Source: a virus
Direction: 5' to 3' (one strand)
Length of the DNA: 37,141 bases
IMG/VR virus record: IMGVR_UViG_3300028840_000998
Span: 1 to 37,141 of that record
Below the pieces are notes generated by a model that was not told the DNA's origin, did not search any database, and saw only the letters and a program-made list of their open reading frames with translations. The stretch's first letter is position 1, and every line of letters starts with the position of its first letter. A program made the position numbers and the translations under genes. Shown piece by piece: positions 23,790 to 30,810 of this stretch.

Positions 23790-23834
23790 AAAAATGCCTC
23801 AACCCTCTTGACAAATCGGAAAAAATGCCTCAAC
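23790..23834 (+). repeat. Direct repeat AAAAATGCCTCAAC, two copies
   Basis: Exact 14-bp copies lie at 23790-23803 and 23821-23834, 31 bp apart (about three helical turns). The first is preceded by TGACA and the second lies just after TTGACA, so they flank and overlap the promoter-like element. They are candidate activator or repressor sites. Confidence 0.6.
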
Positions 23835-23878
23835 ATGGCCCTGCCATGTTGGGAAACAGCCAAACAGCCAGCAACCAG
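23808..23878 (+). promoter_or_regulatory. Promoter-like element with hairpin and shared leader (copy B)
   Basis: TTGACA (23808-23813), a 17-base spacer and a weak -10 CAACAT (23831-23836). CAACATGGC and GCCATGTTG (23831-23851) form a perfect 9-bp inverted repeat with a CCT loop. The block ATGTTGGGAAACAG (23846-23859) is identical to 3215-3228 at nearly the same distance from TTGACA (38 versus 37 bases), and CAACCAG follows in both. It would drive the downstream non-structural genes. Confidence 0.6.
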
Positions 23879-23917
23879 AAAGAGGGCCAGCCAGCCCACA
23901 ACCAGAAAGGTGCAACC

Positions 23918-24169
23918 ATGCACACAATCAAGATGGCAATGACAACCAGAGGGCAAGCACAGCACATCATCAACCAGCTCAAGCACTCACCCACAGCACA
24001 TGCCTTTGATACCTGCAAGATGCTGAGTGCAGACCTGGCAGAGCTGGCCTCACGTTTGGCAAGCCATCTCACCTGCCCATGCATTGAGTCACGTGATGCA
24101 GTGCATGAGGTGATGTATGACATTGCACGCACCATTGCCATAGTGCGTGCAGAGCTTGGCATCAGCTAA
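23918..24169 (+). CDS. Small unknown helical protein
   Basis: Protein of 83 residues, the first gene after the second control region. It is mainly helical (GQAQHIINQLKHSPTAHAFD, then MLSADLAELASRLASHL and DAVHEVMYDIARTIAIVRAE). No family was recognised. ATG 23918 follows the leader CAACCAGAAAGGTGCAACC, repeated before the next gene. An early regulatory or host-takeover role is only positional inference. Confidence 0.65.
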   Translation: MHTIKMAMTTRGQAQHIINQLKHSPTAHAFDTCKMLSADLAELASRLASHLTCPCIESRDAVHEVMYDIARTIAIVRAELGIS

Positions 24170-24206
24170 CAGCCACCAGCCAGACAGCAACCAGAAAGGT
24201 GCAACC

Positions 24207-24395
24207 ATGATGTTTCTCTTTGATGAGATCAGAGACAAGACCAATGCAGAGCTGAGAGCCTTGGCAATCAGGCAAGGGTATGCTGATGCCTTGCACCCCA
24301 ATGTACAAAGGTGGTGGCTCTGTGCTCTGTTGACAGGTGATGCAGAGTTGTACTCAGAGGAAGAGAGAGAGGATGCTTTTATAGTCACAAAGTAA
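24207..24395 (+). CDS. Small unknown acidic protein
   Basis: Protein of 62 residues. It has helical text with NAELRALAIRQGYADALHP, a 'WWLCALLTGD' turn and an acidic end (AELYSEEEREDAFIVTK), which resembles a small SAP-like helix-turn motif; no firm family. It uses the same CAACCAGAAAGGTGCAACC leader as its neighbour, and this sets ATG 24207. The stop is TAA. Confidence 0.65.
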   Translation: MMFLFDEIRDKTNAELRALAIRQGYADALHPNVQRWWLCALLTGDAELYSEEEREDAFIVTK

Positions 24396-24434
24396 CAGCC
24401 AACAGCCAACCACCAACCAGAAAGGCAGACACTG

Positions 24435-25199
24435 ATGAGCCAAACAGTGCAGCCCTTGAGACTCACAACCAAAGACCACCTCAACCTACCTGCAGAGGTC
24501 ATCAGGGCACTCAAGCGTGGTCACCTGTACATGTATGGGTACACCAATGAGGGCATTGAGAGATGTGCCAGCAACCTCACAGGCTTTGTGGCCATCGTGC
24601 AGACAGTGCACCTGAGAGAGACAGAGAGATACAGCAAAGGCCCTCACTGGCCAGCACACCTCTGCAGTTTCAATGCACCCAAGAGGCAGCCTGGTCTGTA
24701 TGGTGCCTGGCACAGTGCAGCCAAGTCTGCAGCCCTCACAGCTCATTGCTGCAGAGACTATGGCATGCCAGAGGTTGAGTGGTATGACAGAGACATGAGG
24801 GTGCTTGAGCTGTGGCAGCTCTCTTGTGGCGTGAGGTCTGCAGTGCTTTGGGCAAAGATGGGTGATGAGATGGCCTCTTGCATGTCAGATGCTGGCCTTT
24901 CCAAGTCTGCACTCTTGCGTGAGTGGGTCAAAGATGATGACATTGCTGATGACTTGGCTTTCAAGGTCACTGGTGGGCCAAGGCAATATGCATGGGCAGA
25001 TGTTGCCAACAGACGCAATGGGGAAATCCTCAGAGGCACCATTGAGGCACATGACAGAGAGCATGGTGAGCCAGACATACCACAGGCATTTCTTGAGTGG
25101 TGGCATGCTCACCCTCACAGGCACTCTTGGTTGCCAGAAACTGCAGCCAAAATCAAGAGACTGTCAGGCAGGGCAGTCACAACCAGAAAGGTGGCGTGA
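24435..25199 (+). CDS. Unknown 254-residue protein
   Basis: Not recognised. It is alpha/beta-looking: an N-terminal PAEVIRALKRGHLYMYGYTN, a Cys/His segment (AALTAHCCRDYGMPEVEWYD), a helical middle (SDAGLSKSALLREWVKDDDI) and a C-terminus rich in His and Trp (QAFLEWWHAHPHRHSW). No nucleotide-binding loop is visible. It belongs to the small early-type operon, spaced by 39 bp after the previous gene, with AGAAAGG upstream of ATG 24435. Confidence 0.7.
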   Translation: MSQTVQPLRLTTKDHLNLPAEVIRALKRGHLYMYGYTNEGIERCASNLTGFVAIVQTVHLRETERYSKGPHWPAHLCSFNAPKRQPGLYGAWHSAAKSAALTAHCCRDYGMPEVEWYDRDMRVLELWQLSCGVRSAVLWAKMGDEMASCMSDAGLSKSALLREWVKDDDIADDLAFKVTGGPRQYAWADVANRRNGEILRGTIEAHDREHGEPDIPQAFLEWWHAHPHRHSWLPETAAKIKRLSGRAVTTRKVA

Positions 25200-25203
25200 T
25201 AGG

Positions 25204-25527
25204 ATGGTTGACATGGATGAGACCAAGGCTGATGTGTTGAGACAGGCCAGAGACCCTGACACAGGCAAGATGCCCTGTGGCCATGAGGACTGTTTCAACC
25301 CCACCCTGTATGAGGCATGCAAGACATGCCCTGCCTTTGAGGTCATGGTCAAGGAAAGGCCACCAGACACAACACCATACTTTGAGGGCATTGACCCTGT
25401 GACAGGCATGGAATGGTGGCGGGTGTGGGCAGAGCAAAAGAGGTGGGATGACAACGCACGATGGGAAGAGGAAAGACGCAACCAGAGAGAGGGCAGAGGC
25501 ATGCCACCTCTTGGGATTGGAGGGTGA
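25204..25527 (+). CDS. Small zinc-binding-type protein
   Basis: Protein of 107 residues from ATG 25204, five bases after the previous stop; ATG 25213 is an inner alternative. It has four Cys in CGHEDCFNPTLYEACKTCPA (25, 30, 39, 42) that could bind one zinc or iron-sulphur centre, then a Trp-rich acidic stretch (MEWWRVWAEQKRWDDNARWE) and a basic end. No family was recognised. It continues the early-type operon. Confidence 0.65.
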   Translation: MVDMDETKADVLRQARDPDTGKMPCGHEDCFNPTLYEACKTCPAFEVMVKERPPDTTPYFEGIDPVTGMEWWRVWAEQKRWDDNARWEEERRNQREGRGMPPLGIGG

Positions 25528-25532
25528 TAGAT

Positions 25533-26009
25533 ATGACTGCAGATTGCAAAATGCATGACCACATTGATGCCACTGAGTGCCCACACTATCAGAAAAATGG
25601 TGATGTGCACTGTTTCACTGTGAGAGTGTGCCAGCAAGTGAGTGAGCTTTGTGTCACTCTTGGTGCCAAGATGGGCAAGATGATTGTGATGAGAGGCATG
25701 ATGGCAGCTGCACAGGATGCAGCCATTGTTGCCATGCATCAAGAGCTTGAGCGTGAGGTTGCCAACACCACTGGCTGCATGCTCACTGTCATTGCTGGTG
25801 GCCCTGACAAGATGGTGTGGCTCTTGGCCAGTGCAGTCATTGACTTGCTTGGCACAAAGGCTGCAAATGAGTTTCTGCCATCCTGTTTCAAGATGGGCAA
25901 TGAGCTTGGTGCACTCATCTGTGCCCACATTGCCACTCTTGATGAGAAAGAGAAACCAGAGCACCTGACCACGCACACTCTGCATGGTGACAAGGTGAGC
26001 CTCAACTGA
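25533..26009 (+). CDS. Unknown Cys/Met-rich helical protein
   Basis: Protein of 158 residues from ATG 25533, with GGAGG nine bases upstream. It starts with a His/Cys segment (CKMHDHIDATECPHYQKNGD, then VHC) that may bind metal. Several helices follow, rich in Met and Ala (KMGKMIVMRGMMAAAQDAAI) and with a hydrophobic DKMVWLLASAVIDLLG segment. No family was recognised. After its stop the same frame stays open for 38 codons and encodes a Cys-rich text with no good start. Confidence 0.6.
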   Translation: MTADCKMHDHIDATECPHYQKNGDVHCFTVRVCQQVSELCVTLGAKMGKMIVMRGMMAAAQDAAIVAMHQELEREVANTTGCMLTVIAGGPDKMVWLLASAVIDLLGTKAANEFLPSCFKMGNELGALICAHIATLDEKEKPEHLTTHTLHGDKVSLN

Positions 26010-26220
26010 TATGATGAGTCAACAGCCTCAACCAACATTGACCTGCCTGGTGGCCAGGGTGTGCACTGTTTGCAGTATGGCTGTGCTGCATGCTGTGCAC
26101 CAATTGTGTGCAAGGGTACTGGTTGACCCTCTGCACTCAGTGCTGTGGCAAGCACCCCTGGCCACCATTTTTCTTTTCAACCAGAGGCAGCCATGCAGGT
26201 CACAGAAAGGCAGGTACACC
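26010..26220. other. Unresolved 211-bp stretch with Cys-rich open frames
   Basis: Two frames carry short Cys-rich texts here (for example CLQYGCAACCAPIVC and CTNCVQGYWLTLCTQCCG). The ATGs at 26011 and 26014 open in frame into the next gene and would give it a 70-residue extension without a ribosome binding site. A weak hairpin (GTGGC/GCCAC, 26145-26165) before a T-rich stretch near 26168-26177 may act as a poor terminator. I cannot decide whether a gene lies here. Confidence 0.4.
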
Positions 26221-26394
26221 ATGGGGTATACCAGGGCCAAGGGAAAGACAAGGGCAGCCAGAGTCAAGCACAGGCAAGGTGTGGTGCAGTATGGCAATGC
26301 AGCCTGGCTTGACTTCCTCATTGAGATCAAGCGTGATGACTACCACATCAGACGCACCAGAAATGGCAAGCTTGTCAAAGGCAGGTGTGTATGA
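26221..26394 (+). CDS. Small basic protein
   Basis: Protein of 57 residues, strongly basic, with many Arg/Lys in TRAKGKTRAARVKHRQG and a C-terminal hairpin (FLIEIKRDDYHIRRTRNGKL). This composition suits nucleic-acid binding, but no family was recognised. ATG 26221 follows AGAAAGGCAGG at ordinary spacing, and a longer frame begins at 26011. The stop overlaps the next start as TGATG. Confidence 0.55.
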   Translation: MGYTRAKGKTRAARVKHRQGVVQYGNAAWLDFLIEIKRDDYHIRRTRNGKLVKGRCV

Positions 26395-26600
26395 TGAGGG
26401 TTGCAGCTCTCACAAGGCAAGAATGGTGCATTGAGACCCTTGACAAGGCCACCAGACTGGTGGGCAGGGTTGCTGCAGAAATGCATGAGCTTGGTTGCAC
26501 TCATCCAAGGCATGCAGATGAGCTTGATGTTGCAGTCACAATGCTTGGCTCTGCCCTGAGAGACATGAGAGAAAGAGAGGCAGAGGGTGCCAAGGATTGA
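26394..26600 (+). CDS. Small unknown helical protein
   Basis: Protein of 68 residues, nearly all helical (QEWCIETLDKATRLVGRVAA, then DELDVAVTMLGSALRDMRER). It starts at ATG 26394 within TGATG; ATG 26391 is also possible. No family was recognised. It overlaps the next gene by 14 bases. Confidence 0.55.
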   Translation: MRVAALTRQEWCIETLDKATRLVGRVAAEMHELGCTHPRHADELDVAVTMLGSALRDMREREAEGAKD

Positions 26601-26820
26601 CCAACCAAAGCCAGCCAGCCTGACAGCTCTGAGAAAGGCCAGGGCCATCCTGTCAACCAGGCATGTGCCTCTGGCAGAGACTGCTTGGCAGTCACATGAG
26701 TTGAGCAAGGTGCATGACACCATTGACCGTGAAATCAAGTGGCGTGAGTGGGTGAGGCAGTGTCAGGATGGTGGCAACTGGCTGTGCTTGCCAGAGAAAG
26801 CCAAGGGTGATATGGCATGA
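26587..26820 (+). CDS. Small unknown protein, GTG start
   Basis: Protein of 77 residues. GTG 26587 is preceded by AGAGAGG inside the upstream gene; there is no early ATG. The text is basic at the front (PASLTALRKARAIL) and Trp/Arg-rich later (EIKWREWVRQCQDGGNWLCL). No family was recognised. The start choice and coding status are moderately supported by codon use. Confidence 0.5.
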   Translation: MPRIDQPKPASLTALRKARAILSTRHVPLAETAWQSHELSKVHDTIDREIKWREWVRQCQDGGNWLCLPEKAKGDMA

Positions 26821-26887
26821 GTCAATGCCTGCAGGTGGGCAGCACCTGTGCATCAATCCGAAACACTAGCAGAAAGGCAGGGCAGCC

Positions 26888-28159
26888 ATGGGCAGACTAC
26901 CAGCAACCAAGACCAAACCAAAAACAGACTTGAGCCAGATGATTGTGCTCTTGTATGGCCCACCCAAGATTGGCAAGTCAACGTGGGCCAGCACAGCACC
27001 AGGTGCAATCTTTGTGGCCACAGAGGCTGGCCTTGGCCAGTTGTCAGTGTACTCAATCACCAGTGAGGGCAGTGATTGCTGTGAGTCTTGGGATGATGTT
27101 GTACTTGGTGTCAATGAATTGCTCACCCATGCCAAGGCAACCAAGCCTGCAGAGGACACATACCAGACAGTGGTGATTGACACAGTTGAGGAGTTGGTTG
27201 ACCTTGCAGCCACCCATGTCATCAGCCAGCACAACCAAAAGGCAGAGAGAAAGGCAGAGCACATCTCTGACATACCCTATGGCAAGGGGTATGCAGCACT
27301 GTGGCGTGAGTGCAAGGGCCTCATCAGCAAGATTGCACGCTCAAGGTATGGCCTGGTGCTCATCTGTCACGCTTTCACAGTCACAGAAGAGGACACCACA
27401 GGAGAGTACACCAAGACAGTGCCCTCATTGAGTGGCAAGCTGAGAGGGCAGGTTGAGGCTGTGGCAGACCTCATTTTGCTTGCAGACACAGTGACTGAGG
27501 GCAAGGGCCATGAGGAGAGAGTCATATTCACCAAGCCAAGCAAGTACCACACAGCCGGTGACAGGACAGGCAAACTGCCTGCCAGGCTGCCTCTTTCCTT
27601 TGAGGCAGTGGCTGATGCCCTCAGAGATGAGGTGAGGTCATGGGGTGTGGCTGTGTACCAGAAAGCCTGCAGCCATCCTGGCTTGCCTGACAAGGCATCT
27701 GTGATGAGTGCCTTGACCAGTGTGGTGCAGGTGGCCCTTGGCAAGGTGGGTGATGAGGCTGTCACCTTTGACCTTGACTTTCTACGCACTCTTGACAATG
27801 AAACAAGAGGCAAAATCAGTGACATGGTTGATGCAGAGGTCAATGAGGCCCTTGAGGTGGCTGCAGAGGCAGAGACAGCCTCTGAGGCAGAGCCTGAGGG
27901 CCAACCTGAGGCAGAGCCCACTGATGACACCCCTGAGAAGAAAGAGCCTGAGGCAGAGCCTGAGGCACCTGAGAAACCAAAGGGCAAGGGTGGCAAGAAA
28001 GCCTCAACCAAGAAAGCCACCAAGACAGCCAACAAGAAAGCCAAGCCAAAGGCACAGCCAAAGGATGAGGATGAGCAAGAGGAAGAGCCAGAAACAGAGC
28101 CAAGCCAAGACCCCACCTTTGAGTACAGTGACCAAGATGGCCCAACACCCTTTGATTGA
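26888..28159 (+). CDS. RecA-like ATPase, Sak4-type recombination protein
   Basis: Protein of 423 residues. The ATPase core occupies about 15-240, with Walker A GPPKIGKS (24-31) and Walker B strand YQTVVIDTVEELVD (about 104-117). The layout matches the phage nucleotide-binding AAA_24 / Sak4 group, single-strand annealing or RecA-like proteins. From about 310 the chain becomes a Glu/Pro-rich acidic stretch followed by a Lys-rich segment (KGKGGKKASTKKATKTANKK) and a second acidic end, an intrinsically disordered tail that may bind SSB or DNA. AGAAAGG lies 10 bases upstream of ATG 26888. The RuvC-like gene overlaps its end, which fits a recombination module. Confidence 0.85.
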   Translation: MGRLPATKTKPKTDLSQMIVLLYGPPKIGKSTWASTAPGAIFVATEAGLGQLSVYSITSEGSDCCESWDDVVLGVNELLTHAKATKPAEDTYQTVVIDTVEELVDLAATHVISQHNQKAERKAEHISDIPYGKGYAALWRECKGLISKIARSRYGLVLICHAFTVTEEDTTGEYTKTVPSLSGKLRGQVEAVADLILLADTVTEGKGHEERVIFTKPSKYHTAGDRTGKLPARLPLSFEAVADALRDEVRSWGVAVYQKACSHPGLPDKASVMSALTSVVQVALGKVGDEAVTFDLDFLRTLDNETRGKISDMVDAEVNEALEVAAEAETASEAEPEGQPEAEPTDDTPEKKEPEAEPEAPEKPKGKGGKKASTKKATKTANKKAKPKAQPKDEDEQEEEPETEPSQDPTFEYSDQDGPTPFD

Positions 28160-28790
28160 GGCCCTGTGGGTGGGTGCTGTTGACCCTGGCAGAGAGTGGG
28201 CCATGGTTTGCAGACCACTCTTGGTGCCTGGTGGGTATGCCATGCTTGATGGCAGCCAATGGGTGCTAATGAGCCACCACAACACAGGCATGATTGCTCA
28301 AGGCCCTTGTGAGGTGCAGGGCATCATTGATGCCTGCATGCACAGGGTGGCAGAGGGTATGGGTGGCAGGGTGTGTTTCAGAGGCATGCTCTGCATGCTG
28401 GTTGGTGTTGAGGGTGCATACCTCAAGCCAGGCTTTGGCAAAAAACAGGCCCTTGCCTATGCCACAAGGGTGGGCTGGTTTCAGATGGGGTTGACTGTGC
28501 ATGGTGCCACCTCTGTCATCATTCCACCCGCATATGGCAAGGGTGGTCTTGCATGGAAAAGAGAGGTTGAGGTCTCTGGCATGAGCCTCAGGCAACAGCA
28601 AAACTGGTGCCATGGCATGCTTGGTGTGTGGCCACAGGATGAGCATGAGGCAGATGCCTTTGCCCTCTGTCACTACATACAAACCAGGGTGCACAAGCAC
28701 CTCACCATTGGCATCAAAATACCCTCATGCATACAGGATGGCATCAAGCAACTCAAGAAAGGCAGGGCAGCCAATGCAACAGACTCTTGA
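28137..28790 (+). CDS. RuvC-like Holliday junction resolvase
   Basis: Protein of 217 residues. RuvC-type RNase H motifs are visible: AVDPG with Asp16, VGVEGAYLK with Glu92 and QDEHEADAFALCHY with His170 and Asp173. Between them, GFGKKQALAYATRVGWFQMG is like the helix of resolvases that contacts DNA. It would cut branched DNA during recombination or before packaging. ATG 28137 overlaps the ATPase gene by 23 bases without a strong ribosome binding site; GTG 28170 is an alternative that keeps the first motif. Confidence 0.8.
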   Translation: MAQHPLIEALWVGAVDPGREWAMVCRPLLVPGGYAMLDGSQWVLMSHHNTGMIAQGPCEVQGIIDACMHRVAEGMGGRVCFRGMLCMLVGVEGAYLKPGFGKKQALAYATRVGWFQMGLTVHGATSVIIPPAYGKGGLAWKREVEVSGMSLRQQQNWCHGMLGVWPQDEHEADAFALCHYIQTRVHKHLTIGIKIPSCIQDGIKQLKKGRAANATDS

Positions 28791-29106
28791 GGAAACAGGC
28801 AAGGTCACAACCAACATCTCACAAGAGGGCAGGCACAACCTTGCCTCATTGGTTGACAGCATCACTGACTGCATGGGGTGGCGTGCAACACCAGCCTGTG
28901 TGGCCAGGGCCATCATTGAGGGTGTGCTTGGCAGCACTGCCCTCAAGGGCCTGCACACTGTCAAGAGTGAGGATGATTTGAGTGAGAGGGTGGCCCTTTG
29001 GATGAGCAAAGGATACAAGCCACTGAGGAAACCCAAACCCAAGAAACTCAAAAGGGTTGCCAAGAGGCAAATTGACCTATTCAGAAAGGGTGATGCCAAT
29101 GACTGA
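28774..29106 (+). CDS. Small unknown protein with basic C-terminus
   Basis: Protein of 110 residues from ATG 28774, with AAGAAAGG upstream. The first half is helical (HNLASLVDSITDCMGW, then ACVARAIIEGVLGSTAL), and the last 30 residues are very basic (PLRKPKPKKLKRVAKRQIDL). A DNA-binding role is possible from composition; no family was recognised. It overlaps the neighbours on both sides. Confidence 0.6.
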   Translation: MQQTLEETGKVTTNISQEGRHNLASLVDSITDCMGWRATPACVARAIIEGVLGSTALKGLHTVKSEDDLSERVALWMSKGYKPLRKPKPKKLKRVAKRQIDLFRKGDAND

Positions 29107-29686
29107 GGGTATGCCTGAGGGGTACAGACGTGCACTGCCAGCAATGGCAGAGGCCAATGTAAACAGGGCACTTGAGCAATGGTGGCAGGCATGCACACAA
29201 GCTGCCTGTGATTTCAAGCTCAATGATTTCTGGCGTGAGCAAGCCTTTGCAATCGGATTGACTGAGGCAACTGCAGAGTTGCGTACCAGATGCTGCAGCA
29301 CCCTTTTGCATCTGCATGGTGTGGCTGCAGGTGAGGTGGGCATTGTGCAGTGCACCATTGATGCCCTGGCTGATGCCAGACGTTTTGCCATATTGGATGG
29401 CCTCAGGACTGATGTACTGATACACAAAGGTGTGAGCTGCACGCCACCCTCACTCATGAGCTTTGAGGGCCAGGCTGCAGCTGTCTGTTGGTACTGTGCA
29501 GGGTACATGCACTATGGCGCAGAGAGATATGCTGCACAGACAGAGCCTGCAGAGACCTTGGTACCACGTATCTGGCACTATGGGCCAGATGCAATGTGGC
29601 AGGATGATGATGAGTGGCACCAGTACCATGGGAGATGGGCCACTCAAATCAAAACAGCCCAATCATGGGCAGGAAAGAGAGGGTGA
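29099..29686 (+). CDS. Unknown 195-residue Cys/Trp-rich protein
   Basis: Not recognised. ATG 29099 is chosen because AGAAAGG (29083-29089) is nine bases upstream, while ATG 29093 is too close. The body is helical with several Cys (WQACTQAACDFKLNDFW, LRTRCCSTLLHL), then an Ala-rich segment with AAAVCWYCAGYMHYGAERY and an acidic Trp/His end (MWQDDDEWHQYHGRW). It directly precedes the lipoprotein and membrane pair. A lysis enzyme was considered because of this position, but no catalytic motif is visible. Confidence 0.6.
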   Translation: MTEGMPEGYRRALPAMAEANVNRALEQWWQACTQAACDFKLNDFWREQAFAIGLTEATAELRTRCCSTLLHLHGVAAGEVGIVQCTIDALADARRFAILDGLRTDVLIHKGVSCTPPSLMSFEGQAAAVCWYCAGYMHYGAERYAAQTEPAETLVPRIWHYGPDAMWQDDDEWHQYHGRWATQIKTAQSWAGKRG

Positions 29687-29688
29687 GC

Positions 29689-30066
29689 ATGAGAGCAAGG
29701 GCAATCTTGTTGGTGCTGTTGATGGCTGTGCTTGTGCAGGGGTGTGCAAGCATGAAAACCTTTGACCCCTCACAGCTTGCAATGGCGTACTATACCCAAG
29801 AGAGGACATACAGACCCATGCACCTTGAGGGCATACAAACAGTCACTCTTGCAGCTGCACAGGGTGAGTCAATCACCCTCATACTCAGCTCACAGCTTGA
29901 GCCTCTGTCTGTGTATCCAAGAGACCCCACAGCAATACAGCAAATGGGTGAGGCCCTTTTCAAGGTGGGTGGCGTGATAGGTGCCACTGCAGTGGGCCTT
30001 GACCTGGTTGGTGCTGTGGCCAATCCACCAGCACCAGTGGTTGTGGATCCGGTCATAGTCAAATGA
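29689..30066 (+). CDS. Lipoprotein, o-spanin-like or envelope protein
   Basis: Protein of 125 residues. A signal peptide (MRARAILLVLLMAVLVQGC) ends in a lipobox with Cys19 as the predicted lipidated residue, so the mature protein would be anchored in the bacterial envelope. The mature part is mostly polar, then a Gly/Val-rich hydrophobic stretch (KVGGVIGATAVGLDLVGAVA) and a Pro-rich end. ATG 29689 lies just after the previous stop. With the following single-span coiled-coil protein it could be a two-component spanin in reversed order. A superinfection-exclusion lipoprotein is the main alternative. Confidence 0.7.
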   Translation: MRARAILLVLLMAVLVQGCASMKTFDPSQLAMAYYTQERTYRPMHLEGIQTVTLAAAQGESITLILSSQLEPLSVYPRDPTAIQQMGEALFKVGGVIGATAVGLDLVGAVANPPAPVVVDPVIVK

Positions 30067-30107
30067 CAGACACACACTTTGCCATTTGGCAGGAAAGGCA
30101 GGGTACC

Positions 30108-30476
30108 ATGAGAGCATTGGTTGAGTATGTACGTGAGTGGTGGGTTGATGCCATTGGCATGGGCACTCTTTTGCTGTTGCTCATTGTGGGTGTGGGCAAC
30201 ATGATTGCCACATGCCTCATGCACCAGGGCATTGCCACACTACAGGCAGAAATCAGGCTCAATGACCAAAATGCAGCCAGACGTGCTGAGAGTGTTGAGC
30301 AAGCCATCAAAGAGAGCCAGGTGCACATTGAGGCTTTCATGATGCAGCACAGCACACCCATACAGCTTGGCAGCCTCACTGCAGAAGAGGTGGCCAAGCT
30401 CAATGTGCAGCTTGCCATGGCCATTGCTGCCAACACTGGCTGCAAGGTCAACTTGACTTGTGATGTTGAGGAATGA
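30108..30476 (+). CDS. Single-span membrane protein with coiled coil (i-spanin-like)
   Basis: Protein of 122 residues from ATG 30108, which has GGAAAGG upstream; ATG 30063 (overlapping the lipoprotein stop) would add 15 residues. One transmembrane helix (about 16-37, IGMGTLLLLLIVGVGNMIAT) is followed by a charged helical region (LQAEIRLNDQNAARRAESVE) with heptads, then a tail with two Cys. The N-terminal anchor plus coiled coil resembles inner-membrane spanins (lambda Rz). Neighbouring a lipoprotein strengthens the idea, but the usual order is reversed. Confidence 0.6.
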   Translation: MRALVEYVREWWVDAIGMGTLLLLLIVGVGNMIATCLMHQGIATLQAEIRLNDQNAARRAESVEQAIKESQVHIEAFMMQHSTPIQLGSLTAEEVAKLNVQLAMAIAANTGCKVNLTCDVEE

Positions 30477-30535
30477 CTCACGCAAAGCGTGAGCCAAGGC
30501 CCATGGCCCTGGTGTCTGCATCCCCTGCACCAGGG
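30477..30535. other. Two hairpins in an 88-bp gap
   Basis: CTCACGC-AAA-GCGTGAG (30477-30493) is a perfect 7-bp hairpin starting immediately after the stop at 30476. CCCTGGTG (30507-30514) and CACCAGGG (30528-30535) form an 8-bp hairpin. No T run follows, so a factor-independent terminator is not clear. They may slow transcription or stabilise the mRNA end. Confidence 0.55.
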
Positions 30536-30564
30536 TCAGGGCCACACTTTGAGAGGTGGTTGAG

Positions 30565-30810
30565 ATGGGATTGAATGACAAAAAGCAAATCTTTGGGTAT
30601 GTGGCATCAATGAGCTTTGTTGACCCGCCACCAGGTGGCACCAAGCAAGATGCAAGGATGGTGTTGACCATTGGGCCAACCTTTGAAAACTGCCCTGATT
30701 GTGGCCTTGCTGTGCCCACCTTTGATGGCACAGAGCCTGGCTGGCATGCCAAATGGTTGAGCAAGTTTGATGGCAAAAAGGTTGTCATTGAGATTGACAA
30801 GGTGACCTGA
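30565..30810 (+). CDS. Small unknown protein with Cys pair
   Basis: Protein of 81 residues from ATG 30565, with GAGAGG eight bases upstream (GTG 30556 is an alternative). It is beta-rich, with CPDCG in a turn (TFENCPDCGLAVPTFDG), and ends KKVVIEIDKVT. It resembles small phage proteins with one zinc-ribbon half, but no family is certain. The stop overlaps the phosphoesterase start (TGATG). Confidence 0.6.
   Translation: MGLNDKKQIFGYVASMSFVDPPPGGTKQDARMVLTIGPTFENCPDCGLAVPTFDGTEPGWHAKWLSKFDGKKVVIEIDKVT

Noticed and set aside
26192-26310. Small frame starting in CAACCAGAGGCAGCCATG
   Set aside because: The leader looks right, but the 39-residue product is Gln/Gly shadow text of the basic protein at 26221 and lacks phage-like codon use.
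29099-29686. Endolysin call for the unknown gene before the lipoprotein
   Set aside because: Position is suggestive, but no Glu/Asp/Cys/Thr lysozyme-type, amidase or peptidase motif is visible.
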